A DNA stretch of 64,000 nucleotides. Origin: Paraphysomonas bandaiensis. Lineage: Eukaryota; Chrysophyceae. The position numbers and the translations under genes are program-made. Positions within the stretch are counted from its first letter, which is position 1. Each line of letters begins with the position of its first letter. The stretch covers positions 1-64,000 of the forward strand of contig CBFFRP010000044.1 of assembly GCA_965644295.1 (NCBI GenBank), given 5' to 3'. The notes below the pieces were generated by a model. That model was not told the origin of the DNA, ran no database searches, and saw only the letters and a program-made list of their open reading frames with translations. Of the stretch, positions 19,060 to 30,619 are shown one piece after another.

Positions 19060-19780
19060 CGTGAGGTGGTTACATTAACCTTAATGCTGGTTCCACAAAA
19101 CTGTCTCTCAGTATGCTTGTGGGAGCAATGCGGGAAACTGAATCAAAACAATACAAAAATTAATCCAATTATTTCATAGAATAGTATTATACTCTATACC
19201 ATTGCAAGTTTTTCAAATGATCATTCCTATTGTTTCTGAGATAAGAGTTTGAGAACCTCATATCATCAGCAAATGTAATATCGATCTGAGACATTGTCGA
19301 TAGATAAAATGAAGTCCAAAGAGAAACATTGTGTTGACTTCATTATCATTTCTATAAGAATATAGTATCTATAATATAATGTTTCTGTCCAATCGGTAAT
19401 AAGATGCTCCATTGGATAGATAGTCACTTGGACTGGAATGATAATACAAACATTGGATTGAGTTTTTTGCAACCGTTAGGAATAGTATATGAGTGTAATC
19501 TAATAATAAGATCTTTCATGATATAAGATACTAGTAAAATAACAACTGAGTTGTATATAATAATGTGTTATTAATAAACTATAACAGTGTATAGTGGAGA
19601 CATATATATATATATATGACTTGCTAGATAGACTATTGTGATATGGTTATATTAAACTGTATGATGGGATTTCCGGTTTTTCCATGGCTCAAAACTAGGA
19701 AAAACAGTAAAATATAGGATTTTAACATTGCTATATGGCTAAATTTGTATATTTTCTGGTTTTTAGTGCTGTAAAAATGT
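19060..19780. other. AT-rich spacer
   Basis: No exon, RNA gene or known repeat is recognised between the gene at 18065-19057 and the promoter-like cluster at 19785. A TA microsatellite lies at 19598-19617. Confidence 0.4.
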
Positions 19781-19784
19781 GGAA

Positions 19785-19920
19785 GTACATACAGCAGTAT
19801 ACCGGTATATATACAGCAGTACATGTACATACAGCAGTCTATATACAGCAGTACATGTACATACAGCAGTCTATATGGCTATATGACATACAGCAGCAGT
19901 ATATACATGTACTGTATGTA
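19785..19920 (+). promoter_or_regulatory. Cluster of TACAGCAGTA motifs upstream of PEX14
   Basis: Five copies occur in 130 bp: acatacagcagtatac, atacagcagtacatg, catacagcagtctat, tacagcagtacatgtac and acatacagcagcagtata. They end about 120-150 bp before the PEX14 start codon. The core is the reverse complement of the TACTGCTGTA form seen at other genes. Confidence 0.55.
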
Positions 19921-20040
19921 TACCTATATAGCTATCTATAGCCCTCCAACACACAGTCAGGTCTATACAAACCCACCTAGCTGTCTATTAAAGAACAACA
20001 CACATATATATATACATACACATATATACATATACATACT

Positions 20041-21618
20041 ATGGATAATAATACACGTGAATCATTAATACAACAAGCTATTAGTACATTATATGAAGCA
20101 CATCATCAAGGAGTATCTTCAATATCCCAACAAATTAATTTCTTAGAAAATAAAGGCTTCACTCCAATTGAAATAACTGAAATATTAAAAAGATTAAATG
20201 AAGGATCATCTATAGGAAATAATTCGAATGGATGGATATGGCAAATAGCATATCCTTTACTTGTATTAAGTGCAGGATGTCTTGCTTATGTTGTGACTGG
20301 TGCATTAGAGGAGGTAATCACATACATATATATGTATTATAGAGTGTGTTATATATATATAGACTGAAGATGAAGCAGTAAATGTCGATACTGAATCTGA
20401 GGAAGTTATGGATAAGTGGAGTGAAGATGAGGGTGCTCTCCTCGAACAGGATGAAGCGGAACTCAATGGTGACCTTAACTTACCTCCAACCCAATACCAT
20501 GTGGACGAGAAGGGGTCACTTTCTGGTTTGACCAAGGCATTGGAAAAGCAGAGCATTGCAGTTGAGCGAGCACTAGAGATGGCTAGTCGCAGTTTAGCAA
20601 TGCAGAGAGAGGAAGAGCAGGTTCGAGTTCCTCGATGGGCGGATGATGTAAGGTTATATATATTGTTCCTGGCTTGGTTCACGTATATTGGACTGTGTTT
20701 TTTGCAGCTAGTTGATAGAGTCACAGCTCAAGGCAGGGAGCTACTGAGCCTTCAGGAGGAAGTGAAAGCTTTGGAGGAGATAATTAGATCGTCACGTGGG
20801 CACATACCAGATGAAGCGACTCAAGTAGCGACTCCGGTGCCCACGCTGCTTTTCCGTTGCATGCGATCTCTTCGAAAGACACTTTGTGACATAGTGTCCC
20901 AGAAGCAGGAGAAAAATAAGGACAGTGAGGCAGAACTGGAAGTTCCGCAGGACGTACGTGCGTTCTGTGCTGCGGTACGCATGTATCTGCAGAAAATTAT
21001 TGACAGTCCCACTATATCGCGGTAATGCATTTATATCAAACTCATCACATGTAAACTCTTTTTTACCTATAGTTACCATCGCTTGTCCGCACTGAATTCG
21101 TCTTTCAAAAGCTCTGTCGGAAGTGTTTCTGGGCATGAGGAGGTGTTAAGTGCCGTGGGTTTTAAGCGCAATGGCAATTACTTTGAGTGGACTTGGAGTG
21201 GTACATTCACAGGGAAGGTTGGTAGTAATGATGCTAAGGAATATTCCAAAGAGGAGGTGCTGGATGTGTTGAAGGGGGCAGCGGAAATGCTGCTGTGTGT
21301 TTCGAAGGGAGATGTTTCCTGGAAAGACGATATCTGCAAAATACCACCTGAATGCCTGGAAATTGTAGAGTGCACTTCCGAAGACACTAAGCCTCATGAA
21401 GACCAACCAGAAGTGAATACATCCACAAATGCTGATGATGAGGTATGTTCATATATCGCGTGTTATGAATCATAAAGGGGTCACTATAATTACTGTAGAT
21501 ATCACAAGAGGTAAGCAACTCTCCAGCTTGTTCTGATTCCCAGAAAAGCGTTATGTCCGCTGTTCCATCGTCGACAATAGAGAATACCACGTCAACAGCA
21601 GCATCTAGTACCAGTTGA
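20041..21618 (+). CDS. PEX14: Peroxin-14-like peroxisomal docking protein with C-terminal PUB-like domain
   Basis: Exons are 20041-20313, 20363-20647, 20708-21021, 21073-21442 and 21499-21618, with introns of 49, 60, 51 and 56 nt; 453 residues, in frame throughout. Residues 5-53 match the PEX14 N-terminal domain that binds PEX5/PEX19 (LIQQAISTLYE ... INFLENKGFTPIEITEILKRL). A hydrophobic segment follows at about 60-84 (WQIAYPLLVLSAGCLAYVV), then acidic and coiled-coil regions, as in PEX14. Residues about 270-350 (YLQKIIDSPTISRYHRL.ALNSSFK ... LSAVGFKRNGNYFEW) look like a PUB domain, the p97-binding fold of N-glycanase-type proteins. That pairing is not standard for PEX14. The gene implies functional peroxisomes. 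Intron 2 is in frame and stop-free, so its retention would add a hydrophobic segment. Confidence 0.8.
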
Positions 21619-22061
21619 GATTCTTTAATATAATTGAATAATCCATATCTATATTACGCAGAGTGTTATGATGCTTTTTATTTACATACAGAAAGGGTAG
21701 CGAGACAGATAGGGTGGTCCATCTACCTTCTTTGGTTTGGAACAGATAGATTTCGACAGCAGCGTTTCAACAAGTTATTTTGTATAAATCATAAATAGTT
21801 AACATTAGGAAAGCTTTCCAGGCGTACAGGTACTGAAATAGAGTAGGCACAAGAACAGCACCAAGAGAAGGGTGATAGCCTTCTCTCCCCTGATTGATTT
21901 TTATATGTTTACATTTGAGAATATCCGAAGAGGAGGCTCAGAATCAGACTCCGACCAGTCTGAGTTAAACATGCTGTATGACTGCCCTATTAACATATAT
22001 GCCATACATGCATATTCTCAAATGTAAACACTTTTCCCGTGCTTCCGTTGCTTTGAACTCT
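21619..22061. other. Intergenic, no feature recognised
   Basis: This is a short spacer between the convergent 3' ends of PEX14 and the minus-strand exon at 22062. No repeat or RNA gene is seen. Confidence 0.4.
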
Positions 22062-22365
22062 TTATGCTTTAGATGAAACTTCTGGAGTGTCTTCGGAGAG
22101 CGCTTCACCGCCTCCCTGCAGTACGAATACGCGATGGCATATGACATTGGCCTTCAAGTAATCTTTCGTCGCTTGCTTGTATGACTTCGCCTCAAGCTTG
22201 TTCAGCGGTGGAAGTCCGAAGTCTTCCTCTCTTTGTGGCCTTTCGAGCGCGACCTCGCTTTCCTCTTTACGCATCAGAAACGTCTCGAAATCTTCAATCC
22301 ATTGATCAACATTGTTCTCGTCGAACCATGACAAATCAGCTCTATCCTCCTTCTCTCCTCCGCAT
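22062..22365 (-). CDS. Hypothetical protein, last exon
   Basis: About 100 codons are open from an acceptor (gatagcag, ending at 22366) to a stop at 22062. The product is highly charged: DENNVDQWIEDFETFLMRKE, then LPPLNKLEAKSYKQATKDYLK and a short Gly/Ser tail. I do not recognise it. The phase at the acceptor requires an upstream exon contributing two bases. A GC-rich stretch at 22,480-22,660 has open minus-strand sequence starting MAQVRQTYCPKVDPP, but I could not join it in phase. Confidence 0.45.
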
Positions 22366-22399
22366 CTGCTATCATATATATATAGTAAAGTCTAATTAT

Positions 22400-24290
22400 T
22401 ACATGAGAACGGTTGTGTACAGAAACTAGTTATACATCTATAGACTAACTAATAACTGGACTTGCTATATACTACTAGCGGCGGGCAACCGTCTCGGGAC
22501 TGCTTGTGCATCGCTGCGAGCACCATGGTGCAACCGTCCCTTGTATTGAGCTTAGTCGGGGGGTCTACTTTTGGGCAATATGTCTGGCGGACCTGTGCCA
22601 TGGATTATGTGAGGGGTGAATGGGGCGAGATGTATATGAGAGATGAGAGTGTAAGTTGGTGGTGGGTATCGGTCTGCTATCATATTGACTATCGGTCATT
22701 TTAGCAGTTAAAATCATTAAGAAAATTTTATAGTAATTAAACTGGATAGACTCTTTATTATAATTGCATACACAATTATTATAATCATGTAAAACATGTC
22801 AACAACATGATAATTTATTTCGTTCATATCAACCACTGCTCAACTTCAGTATCTTGAATCGTCATGATACAATACTTCAGTTTCACAGTTATAGCTATAT
22901 AGTATATAGCATCTTTGTCTACGTATTACTGTTTTTCACATTGTATTAACGTATTCTACATTCTACAGTACTATCTTAGAGAACCATACGTATTCCAACA
23001 TTATATACGTCTAACATGCCACTGTTTGGGTCCTATTATTTGTCGGTTATTATCGAATTAGTATCAGGCTATGCATACCGTTACGCTTTATACGTGAAAA
23101 TTCTAAATGGATATATGGGCATTATTATAAACAGAGTAAAATACAGAATAGGCTTCTATATTAAGCGATGGAATATAAGGAACATATACAATAGAGTGTG
23201 AAGCTAAGTATACTTGATGTTGATATCAACACAAGTAGACACGCAACATCAAAGGCAACGTAGAGCACATGGACTAATATATCTCATGCATAAGTTATCA
23301 TGCATGAATGTGGCTATATATCAACATATCAACTGGTTGTATTTCTCTGTCTTTTATAGAACTAATGTGTGATATTAATAAGGTAGCAACGGCTCCATAG
23401 GCCCATATGCAACACTTTATATAATATACGGTATGTGTGTGTTATATATACTATTCGCCCCATGCAACTTTATATCTGCGCCTCTTCAGTTATAGTTTCA
23501 TATCATCTATTCAACTAACAACATATAAATATCCAAAGATAGAGATATATATGGTACACACGGGTATATGGTAGGATATGAGATATGAGTGATTGCACAC
23601 ACTGCTATATGGAGTATGCACAATATACACACCATATATATGTAGATAGAAACATCTATATAACATGCTCACGTATCATTGCAAACAATATCTTAAATAA
23701 CATCCATACCTCTCAAAATACATGCAATACATATTATACAACACCAATAAAACATATACTGTAGTATTCATTGCATAATATATATATAACTCGACCTTAA
23801 AGTTCTATAGTATCACTGTAGTGGTCATGCATGTAACTGTAAGTCAATGGCTGCCATATGTTTGAAGCAATGGTTTGTCTTCGTGTTGATGACTATTGGC
23901 TGCAACTACGATTCATATAGTTCGAAAGCATGATAGAAACAGACAATGTAAATCATTAGTATGCATTAGATGAGATGGAAGCCACTTTACTTAAATGAAT
24001 GCATGCATGCATGTTTTCTATGCAACGATCTGTTCCATATATATCATAAAGTGGGTGTTTTCACTACAAAACCCCCCAAAAACGCTTTTTGCTACAATAC
24101 TTGTGCTTCTTTAAATAGGAATTTCGTAGAATATACCTTATTAATTCCTGTTTTCCATGCTTTTCGCATTATAACCTTCGAATACTACTACAAAACCCAT
24201 GAAATTGATGAAAATCAAGGATATTGTACTCTATATTTACAATATTTACAGTATATATACTCGACTTGGAGGTCGCAGTGTTGTGGTTAA
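22400..24290. other. AT-rich spacer with a GC-rich island at 22,480-22,660
   Basis: The island (ggcgggcaaccgtctcggga ... gtgaatggggcgagatg) is open on both strands, ends at a good donor (gagtgtaagt) on the plus strand, and resembles the GC-rich style of the retroelement at 1-5.9 kb. It may be a transposon scrap or an unassigned exon. From 22,700 on, nothing is recognised. Confidence 0.35.
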
Positions 24291-24292
24291 TA

Positions 24293-24429
24293 TGTATCGG
24301 CATCCTTTGTATATTTTTGTTCCAAGATGCCTCTAATATTGAGACAATAATTCTCTGTATTCCAGCCGTAGTTATATTGCAGTAATATAGAACATTTTTG
24401 TTTCAATTAATTTCCGAAAAATAAGATAC
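24293..24429 (+). repeat. MITE copy 3, 3' end eroded
   Basis: It begins gtatcggcatcctttgtata and runs through ttccaagatgcctctaatat, attgcagtaatatag and aatttccgaaaaataagat, then loses the right inverted repeat. It ends 75 bp before the start codon of the pterin dehydratase gene. Confidence 0.85.
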
Positions 24430-24504
24430 ATATGTAGAGGAATTAGATCACATCATACTCATAATTTGAGATAGTAGTAAGAATATTATAAGAAATTAAT
24501 TACA

Positions 24505-25102
24505 ATGGAAGGAGTATGTGTACCATGTAGTGATATGGATCAATCATCCATATTATCATCTGAAGATGTGAATGAAGTGAGTTCATAGTCTATTGATATA
24601 TATATGTATGCATATGTATGCATATGTATGTATATGTATGTATATGTATGTACTTACATGTATGTATGTACTTATATATATATACACATGTACTTGTATG
24701 TATGTATATATATATCTGTGTTTGACATATATGAATAGATGCTAAAAGATATGCCACTATGGAAATTAAATTCAAATGGTCATTTAAGTAGAGTTTTTAT
24801 TGCAAAAAACTTTACAGCTGCAATGGATTTTCTCAATCAAGCCGCTGCAGTTGCAGAATCAATGGGTCATCATCCTGATATGCATCTGACATCCTACAGA
24901 CAAGTCGAAGTAATATATATACACAGATAATAATACATATCTGATATTTTTATGTATGCAGATCGTGTTATATACACATTCTGTGGGAGGATTAACTCAA
25001 GCTGACTTTATGGAAGCTCGAAAACTTGATGAACTCCCTGTGACCTACTCGCCAAAATGGTATCGTGAGAATTTTCCGTCGCAGGATACTGGCAAGTCGT
25101 AG
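24505..25102 (+). CDS. Pterin-4a-carbinolamine dehydratase (PCD/DCoH family)
   Basis: Exons are 24505-24576, 24739-24909 and 24962-25102, 127 residues. Introns are 162 nt, swollen by a TATG/CATA microsatellite, and 52 nt. The product carries the family signature at residues 64-95: ESMGHHPDMHL, then Y-x-x-V-E-I-V-L-x-T-H and GGLTQADF. His68, His69 and the later His87 correspond to the active-site residues that dehydrate 4a-hydroxytetrahydropterin. The length is close to the usual 100-120. The enzyme recycles tetrahydrobiopterin after aromatic amino-acid hydroxylation, and some relatives serve molybdopterin or folate metabolism; which applies here is unknown. The start gives a short Cys/Ser-rich leader with no clear targeting peptide. 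Confidence 0.88.
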
Positions 25103-25665
25103 GTTTATTTATCGTGGGCTATCTTTCTTTGAGTAGTACCATAATTTAGTTAGTTTGATTATATAGTATTTTGCAGTGCTGCTTATCGGTGCTCTCACAG
25201 TAGCGTTTGATATTATATTTTAGCTTGTTTTTTGGTCTTGGTTGTCGGTGTAAATATCCGAGCGAGCAAGACTATTAGGCTGTAGAATAACCTTAGGCTA
25301 AACAACTAATCATTTAATCAGCGTATAGTTTACCGCAGTTCAAGTAAATAGCTTTGGTGGAAGAAATTATAGCAGAGCTTCTTGATATTCAGTCTGCTGT
25401 TGCTAGTGCTAAAATTTACATTCTCTTCATCGGAAGTGGTTATGCCAGGTTTGAAAGTGAAATACGAGTTAGTCCATGAAACATATATTATCATGCATGA
25501 TGCATGGGTCCCTAGAATATGTTAAGTTGTGAATTATTCTTCATCAAAATTAAAATTCTTTACATAACGTGCGCTCTATATTTCTATTCTATCTTTAAAT
25601 TTCGCTACTAACACGACCTGTATAATATTTGCAAGATGACGACATCATGTTGTTCATATAAACAA
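25103..25665. other. Convergent intergenic region
   Basis: This is the 3' flank shared by the pterin dehydratase gene and the K+ channel gene, which converge here. No feature is recognised. Confidence 0.4.
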
Positions 25666-27994
25666 TTAATTATGGGATGGTGCGTCCTTTGCATCCTCGG
25701 TATCCATAGGAACTGGAGTAAGATTATGAAACATAGTAAAATCAACAACAGTCCACCCTGCTTTCAAATAAGTAACAAATGAAAAATCGCATCGACTCAC
25801 CGTTGCTGTCAATTGATGTACACGGCACAAAAAAGTGATCCCACACTATTTCATCGTATCTATAGGAGTGGAAAGCTTGTACATTATGCGAAGTTTGCGG
25901 ATCCATGCCCTCAACAACCACTACGATCTCCATTCGCCTATCCTGCATAAACGCTTTTACATCCTGCTGCTCCCACTTGTACTGTTCTCTTTGTTGTTCA
26001 GGGTCTACACAAGGTTTTAACGTATCTTCTGAGCCGTCGGGATGAAGCGCCCCCCTGCCTGATTGCCGTGTAATAACTTCGGGAAAAGAATATTGGCTTC
26101 GTCTACGAGAAATCGATTGCGATGGAGCTGACTCAGAAAATTGTTTATTATCTGCCTGAGAGTGCAGGGCAGAAGGAATTTCCCACATTTTCTCTGCAGG
26201 GGTCGAACTGAGATAAGAGTCTCGGTCACCCCCACTACATGTATCCTTGTGTGTATCAATATCAGGGGGGCTATACGGCCTCGGGGTGTAGAGGGGTACC
26301 GTAGGAGGTTCCTTCCAGCATTTAGGAGGTAATCTGAGTCATTACACCGCAATATCACATATAACTTGACTATATCAATTAGAATAACTTACAGCGGAGA
26401 AAAGTCATCTATGTCGTGTACAATCACCTGCGGAAGCGACAGTAGAATTCTAGATCCCAGGTCATCATTGGGGTGTGAGAGACGCATGTTGTATGTCTGA
26501 CAAGTGACAGCTCCCGCAGATCCCATCCGCTCGTACCGGACTGCATAGACGCGCACTTTCGCCTCCACCAGTTGCATCTTGCGTAGCTCACATACTTGAA
26601 ACATGAAATACAACTTGCCACGGATACGGCGGATTATGGCGCGGTTACTCATGACAATCGTCTTCCGACGAGAACGGGTCCTACGATGTATTCACAGAAC
26701 ACATATGTTAGAATTATTCAACTACTACACATACACTACCTACTGATCCTCTGGTAAAGGACACCCAACACACCCGCTTGAAGCATGAGACTCATACAAG
26801 AGTGAATAGTCAATACAATTGATGGGGTCACGCATCCTCCAAAATATATATCCCTGAGAAGCAAGTCAACAGCGTGAACTACATCGATCAGCTACAAGCG
26901 CACACAAGTCCATGTATCCCCGACAGAATAGTCGCACTCACTTGGCACCGAACCCGATAGTCATCATAATCTCAAGTGAAAAAGTGTACGCTCGAAGAAA
27001 TGAAGTTGTCGTAATGTTACAACGGTCGGTGAAGTTAGCAAAATCTCCCATGATTGCCCATGGTATAGCCATTACAACCGTACTGTGGTACACAGTATTA
27101 ATACTATTCACATAAAATATGTGTCACAATCGCGACTCTGCTTACCAGGTAAGAAATATTACCATCAAAACCAAACAGCACCTTGGTGTTTTCATATACA
27201 CCAGTGCCAACACAGGATCTCCTCCAAAAAACAGGCCCAAAACTTGATCACCAGGAACCTTTCGCTTAATATACCAGTCACCTTCACTCTGATGGAACGA
27301 ACTATCGCGATCAACTAAACGAGTGGCTACATTCTTAGGTGTAGATTGTATAGCAGAATCTGATGTCCAGCTATCAGATATCCAACTCTCTCTATATACA
27401 TATATACACAATTATTTATAGTATATGTAATATGTAATGTATGATATGTGATGTACAGTATGTGATGTACAGAGTATTATATGTGCAATATACAGTATGT
27501 GTGTATGGCTACATGTACTATGCAGTGTGTGTGTATATGGCTACATGTACAATGCAGTGTGTGTATATATGGCTACATGTACAATGGAGTGTGTGTGTAT
27601 ATGGCTACATGTACTATGCAGTATGTGTGTATATGGCTACATGTACAATGTGTGTGTGTATATGGCTACATGTACAATGCAGTGTGTGTGTGTATATGGC
27701 TACATGTACAATGCAGTGTGTGTGTATATGGCTACATGTACAATGCAGTGTGTGTGTATATGGCTACATGTACAATGCAGTGTGTGTGTATATGGCTACA
27801 TGTACAATGCAGTGTGTGTGTATATGGCTACATGTACAATGCAGTGTGTGTGTATATGGCTACATGTACAATGGAGTGTGTGTGTATATGGCTACATGTA
27901 CAATGCAGTGTGTGTGTATATGGCTACATGTACAATGCAGTGTGTGTGTATATGGTTACCGTGTGCCATCTCTTTTCTTCATAACAGACACCAT
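25666..27994 (-). CDS. Inward-rectifier potassium channel (Kir family)
   Basis: I assemble seven exons: 27994-27960, 27391-27146, 27103-26942, 26853-26740, 26680-26393, 26333-25801 and 25757-25666. The total is 1470 nt (489 residues) with every phase consistent. Introns are 568, 42, 88, 59, 59 and 43 nt. Domains in order: cytoplasmic N-terminus with ATRLVDRDSSF; first helix around CCLVLMVIFLTCINTVYHS; pore helix and filter AYTFSLEIMMTIGFG; second helix VLTIHSCMSLMLQAGVLGV; a basic lipid-binding linker RTRSRRKTIVMS; then the Kir cytoplasmic domain (RGKLYFMFQV, LVEAKVRVY, VIVHDIDDFSPL, MEIVVVVEGM, VDFTMFHNLTPVP). A Pro/Ser-rich insert of about 120 residues interrupts the cytoplasmic domain. The filter reads GFG instead of GYG. 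The tiny first exon is the least certain part. Confidence 0.85.
27480..27957 (+). repeat. 30-32-bp minisatellite, 14 copies
   Basis: The unit is gtgtgtatatggctacatgtacaatgca with only a few variants (tactatgca, acaatgga). It falls inside the predicted first intron of the K+ channel gene. All three plus-strand frames stay open through it, which is a property of the repeat and not evidence of a protein. Confidence 0.9.
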
Positions 27995-28166
27995 TTTACT
28001 TTCAAAGTAAGTCATAAAACAAGTGCCCATGATTACTAGAATAAGGAGTTATGAATCCTCCTATAAACTAACTGAAATAATCTGATAAATAATGTGTATA
28101 ATAATATATATGACTCCGAGTATATTGTGATAGAGTTCATATGACTATATATACCACCATACACAC

Positions 28167-28321
28167 ATCGTATCGGCATCATTTGTGTATTTTTGTTCCA
28201 AGATGCCTCATATATGGAGACAATAATTGTCTGTAATCCAGTCGTAGTTGTATTGCAGTTATATATAGTATTTTTGCTTCAATTTATTCCCGAAAACTAA
28301 GATGCTGACTGCCGATACGAT
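28167..28321 (+). repeat. MITE copy 4, full length
   Basis: It starts atcgtatcggcatcatttgt and ends gatgctgactgccgatacgat, so the inverted repeats extend to 12 bp (ATCGTATCGGCA/TGCCGATACGAT). It lies between the divergent K+ channel start (27994) and the start at 28695. Confidence 0.92.
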
Positions 28322-28694
28322 ACATATATACAGACGTCTAACACACAGATGTCATATAATGTCACCACTAATACACATGATAGCCAATCAATGAATAGTC
28401 ACAGGTACTGGTTGGAAAATAATGGTTTGAAAAAAAAAAAGTTTGAAGTAGAAGAAGTGAAAAGAAAAAATTCTATGAAAATCCCTTATTTTTTTAAAAT
28501 TTAAAATTACGAGTAGTGTTAAAATCTGTATGTATGATTAAAGTACACCACAATATCCCCATAATATACTGTGTATATATAAAAACAGGTATAGTAAATC
28601 CATGCATTAAACATCATCATATCACACATACAGTGTACATTTAAACAAAGCAATACAATCTGCTACATTACAGTCTATAGAATCAACTCACACA

Positions 28695-29740
28695 ATGGTA
28701 TCAACTCATTGCAAAAGATGTACAACAAAACATGATCGGTAATTATCTATACTATCAAACTATTGTTTTAATTGATTTGAATAGATGTCGTTTAATGCAC
28801 TTATATAGTCATCTATCAGCAAAGACTTTATGGAAACGTGCAATTGACTCAATGTATTTGAATACAAAAGAAAGGTCAAGTATTACAACTGCTTTGAACC
28901 CATGGATACAGTTGGCAGAAATGTTTAATGATACTAGTTTAGTATTTCAGAATCAGTGTATTACTTACTACGAGGATGGAACACCGATAATTCCATACAA
29001 GTAAGTAAACTATACCACTTATCAACACTTCGTCTAATTTTTTTACAGGCCTGTGCCTAAATTGGAGAGCATAACTAAAGTTTGTTATGATCTCAACCCA
29101 TCCTTGAGTGGGAGGCCTCAACGCGATGGGGAGTGGATCAAGAAAGAAATATGTTAAATTCGAAGCACGTTGACAAAGGCAAGTACTACATATGTAACGA
29201 ACCCGCCGCATTTTATTTCTGTGATTTCTTACATAGGTATTTAACGATTTCAACCGTAGTGGTAATCAAGATGCCGAAAACTTGAACAATGAATGGTGCA
29301 AATTCAGCTCTACATATCCTACTATTTACACGTACGCTTTCTGTATCATTGATCGAGGCATGCTTGATCAATTAGGAATAATGCTTCCCGTGGAAATGCA
29401 AAAAGATAGTGGTGTCTTGGTGTCGGAACGAACCAAGCGTCCTCTCTCAAATAATCCGTCGGTAGTAAACCGTAGGCGTCAGAGAATGCGCAGAGCAGAA
29501 TGTCCTCGTAGTACGGATTCCACAACGATCTCCGACCAAGGAGGATCAAACTCCATTACGAACTCGTTTGTAAAAAATATGCTTGACACTTTTCAGCGAC
29601 AACACGAACGAAAACTTCTTGAATGCTTATATCTCTATGGTACGGACAAAATGAAAGCGAAGGCCCAAGAAAGACTATTACAGCTGGGTTACGTGAAAGG
29701 CGTTGAACTGAATTTTGATTTTGAACACGAACGCCTCTAA
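28695..29740 (+). CDS. Myb/SANT-like DNA-binding-type protein with an in-frame stop
   Basis: Exons are 28695-28738, 28785-29000, 29049-29178 and 29237-29740. Introns are 46, 48 and 58 nt; the last has a GC donor (aaag|gcaagt). The phases join perfectly, but a TAA at 29155-29157 interrupts exon 3. The joined product resembles the Myb/SANT-like proteins common beside transposons: WIQLAEMFND, YDLNPSLSGRPQRDGEW, then LTK|VFNDFNRSGNQDAE and EWCKFSS...YTYAF. The C-terminal part is Arg/Ser-rich, with a coiled-coil end (FQRQHERKLLECLYLYG). It could be a recent pseudogene, a sequencing error, or an exon I have drawn too long. A DNA-binding role is inference. Confidence 0.55.
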
Positions 29741-30611
29741 CCTTTCATAGGTCGCTGTTAGAATTAGACATTTTACTGAAGTTGACTTTGCTCTACACTT
29801 AAATCTTAACCTTGTTTTGTTGAACACAAAGCACTTTCAAGTAAGAAACTATAATTATTAATCTAAACACTTCACTACATATTCATGTCACATCTGGTGA
29901 ACATCTGTTCTCAGCAGCATCTGTTTATCATACGTTCACCAGTCACGCCTATATCTTATAAAGTAACACATCAGTAATGCACCTAATAACTTTGTAACTA
30001 TAATCACCCGTTACACCTACGAGTTGACTTCACCTATTGCACACTATTAACTATTGACTCACTTCAAATGCACACTATATATTACATCATATTGCAGAAC
30101 TCAACTGTGCATCTGTGTTAGACATTTTGTAACTGCTGAGAAATCTTTGGAATCCATTGCTAGGATGAATATTAAGATATTAAGTATTATGATGCTTTGA
30201 TACACATCTATATAACTATATGGGATTGGATTGATTGGATATGATATGAAGTTTTTGTGATAATTTTATAGCGCAATGACACTCTATCAAAACATGTTGT
30301 CCGATTCAATAAATGTGATGTGTGTAATGGAAGGTCTATCATATCTAGGGCAACTGATGCTGATACCTAGGTTGTTTGATATTGACACATTGTTTAGACA
30401 TTTAGACTTTACCCACTGATTCAACTCACAATTACTGTATTAACAGGTTGCAATAATTTAACAATATCGTTATATTTATCACATAAACAATCACCATGCT
30501 AAACCATACGTATTCTCTACATCTTGAACAGACGCTATTTTACCATTATGGTCAGATGTTCTTATCCATTTACTCTTGCTTATTGAACATTTAGTTTTAG
30601 TAGTCCATGTA
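29741..30611. other. AT-rich spacer, no gene seen
   Basis: This holds the 3' flank of the preceding gene and featureless AT-rich DNA up to the hAT insertion. No conserved frame is recognised. Confidence 0.4.
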
Positions 30612-30619
30612 GTGTGCAT

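Noticed and set aside
23970-24290. 106-codon plus-strand frame
   Set aside because: AT-rich with no domain, no splice context and no promoter motif. Probably chance.
27441-28039. Three overlapping plus-strand frames of 167-189 codons rich in MATCTMQCVCIW
   Set aside because: They are produced by the 31-bp minisatellite and are open in all three frames with no other support.
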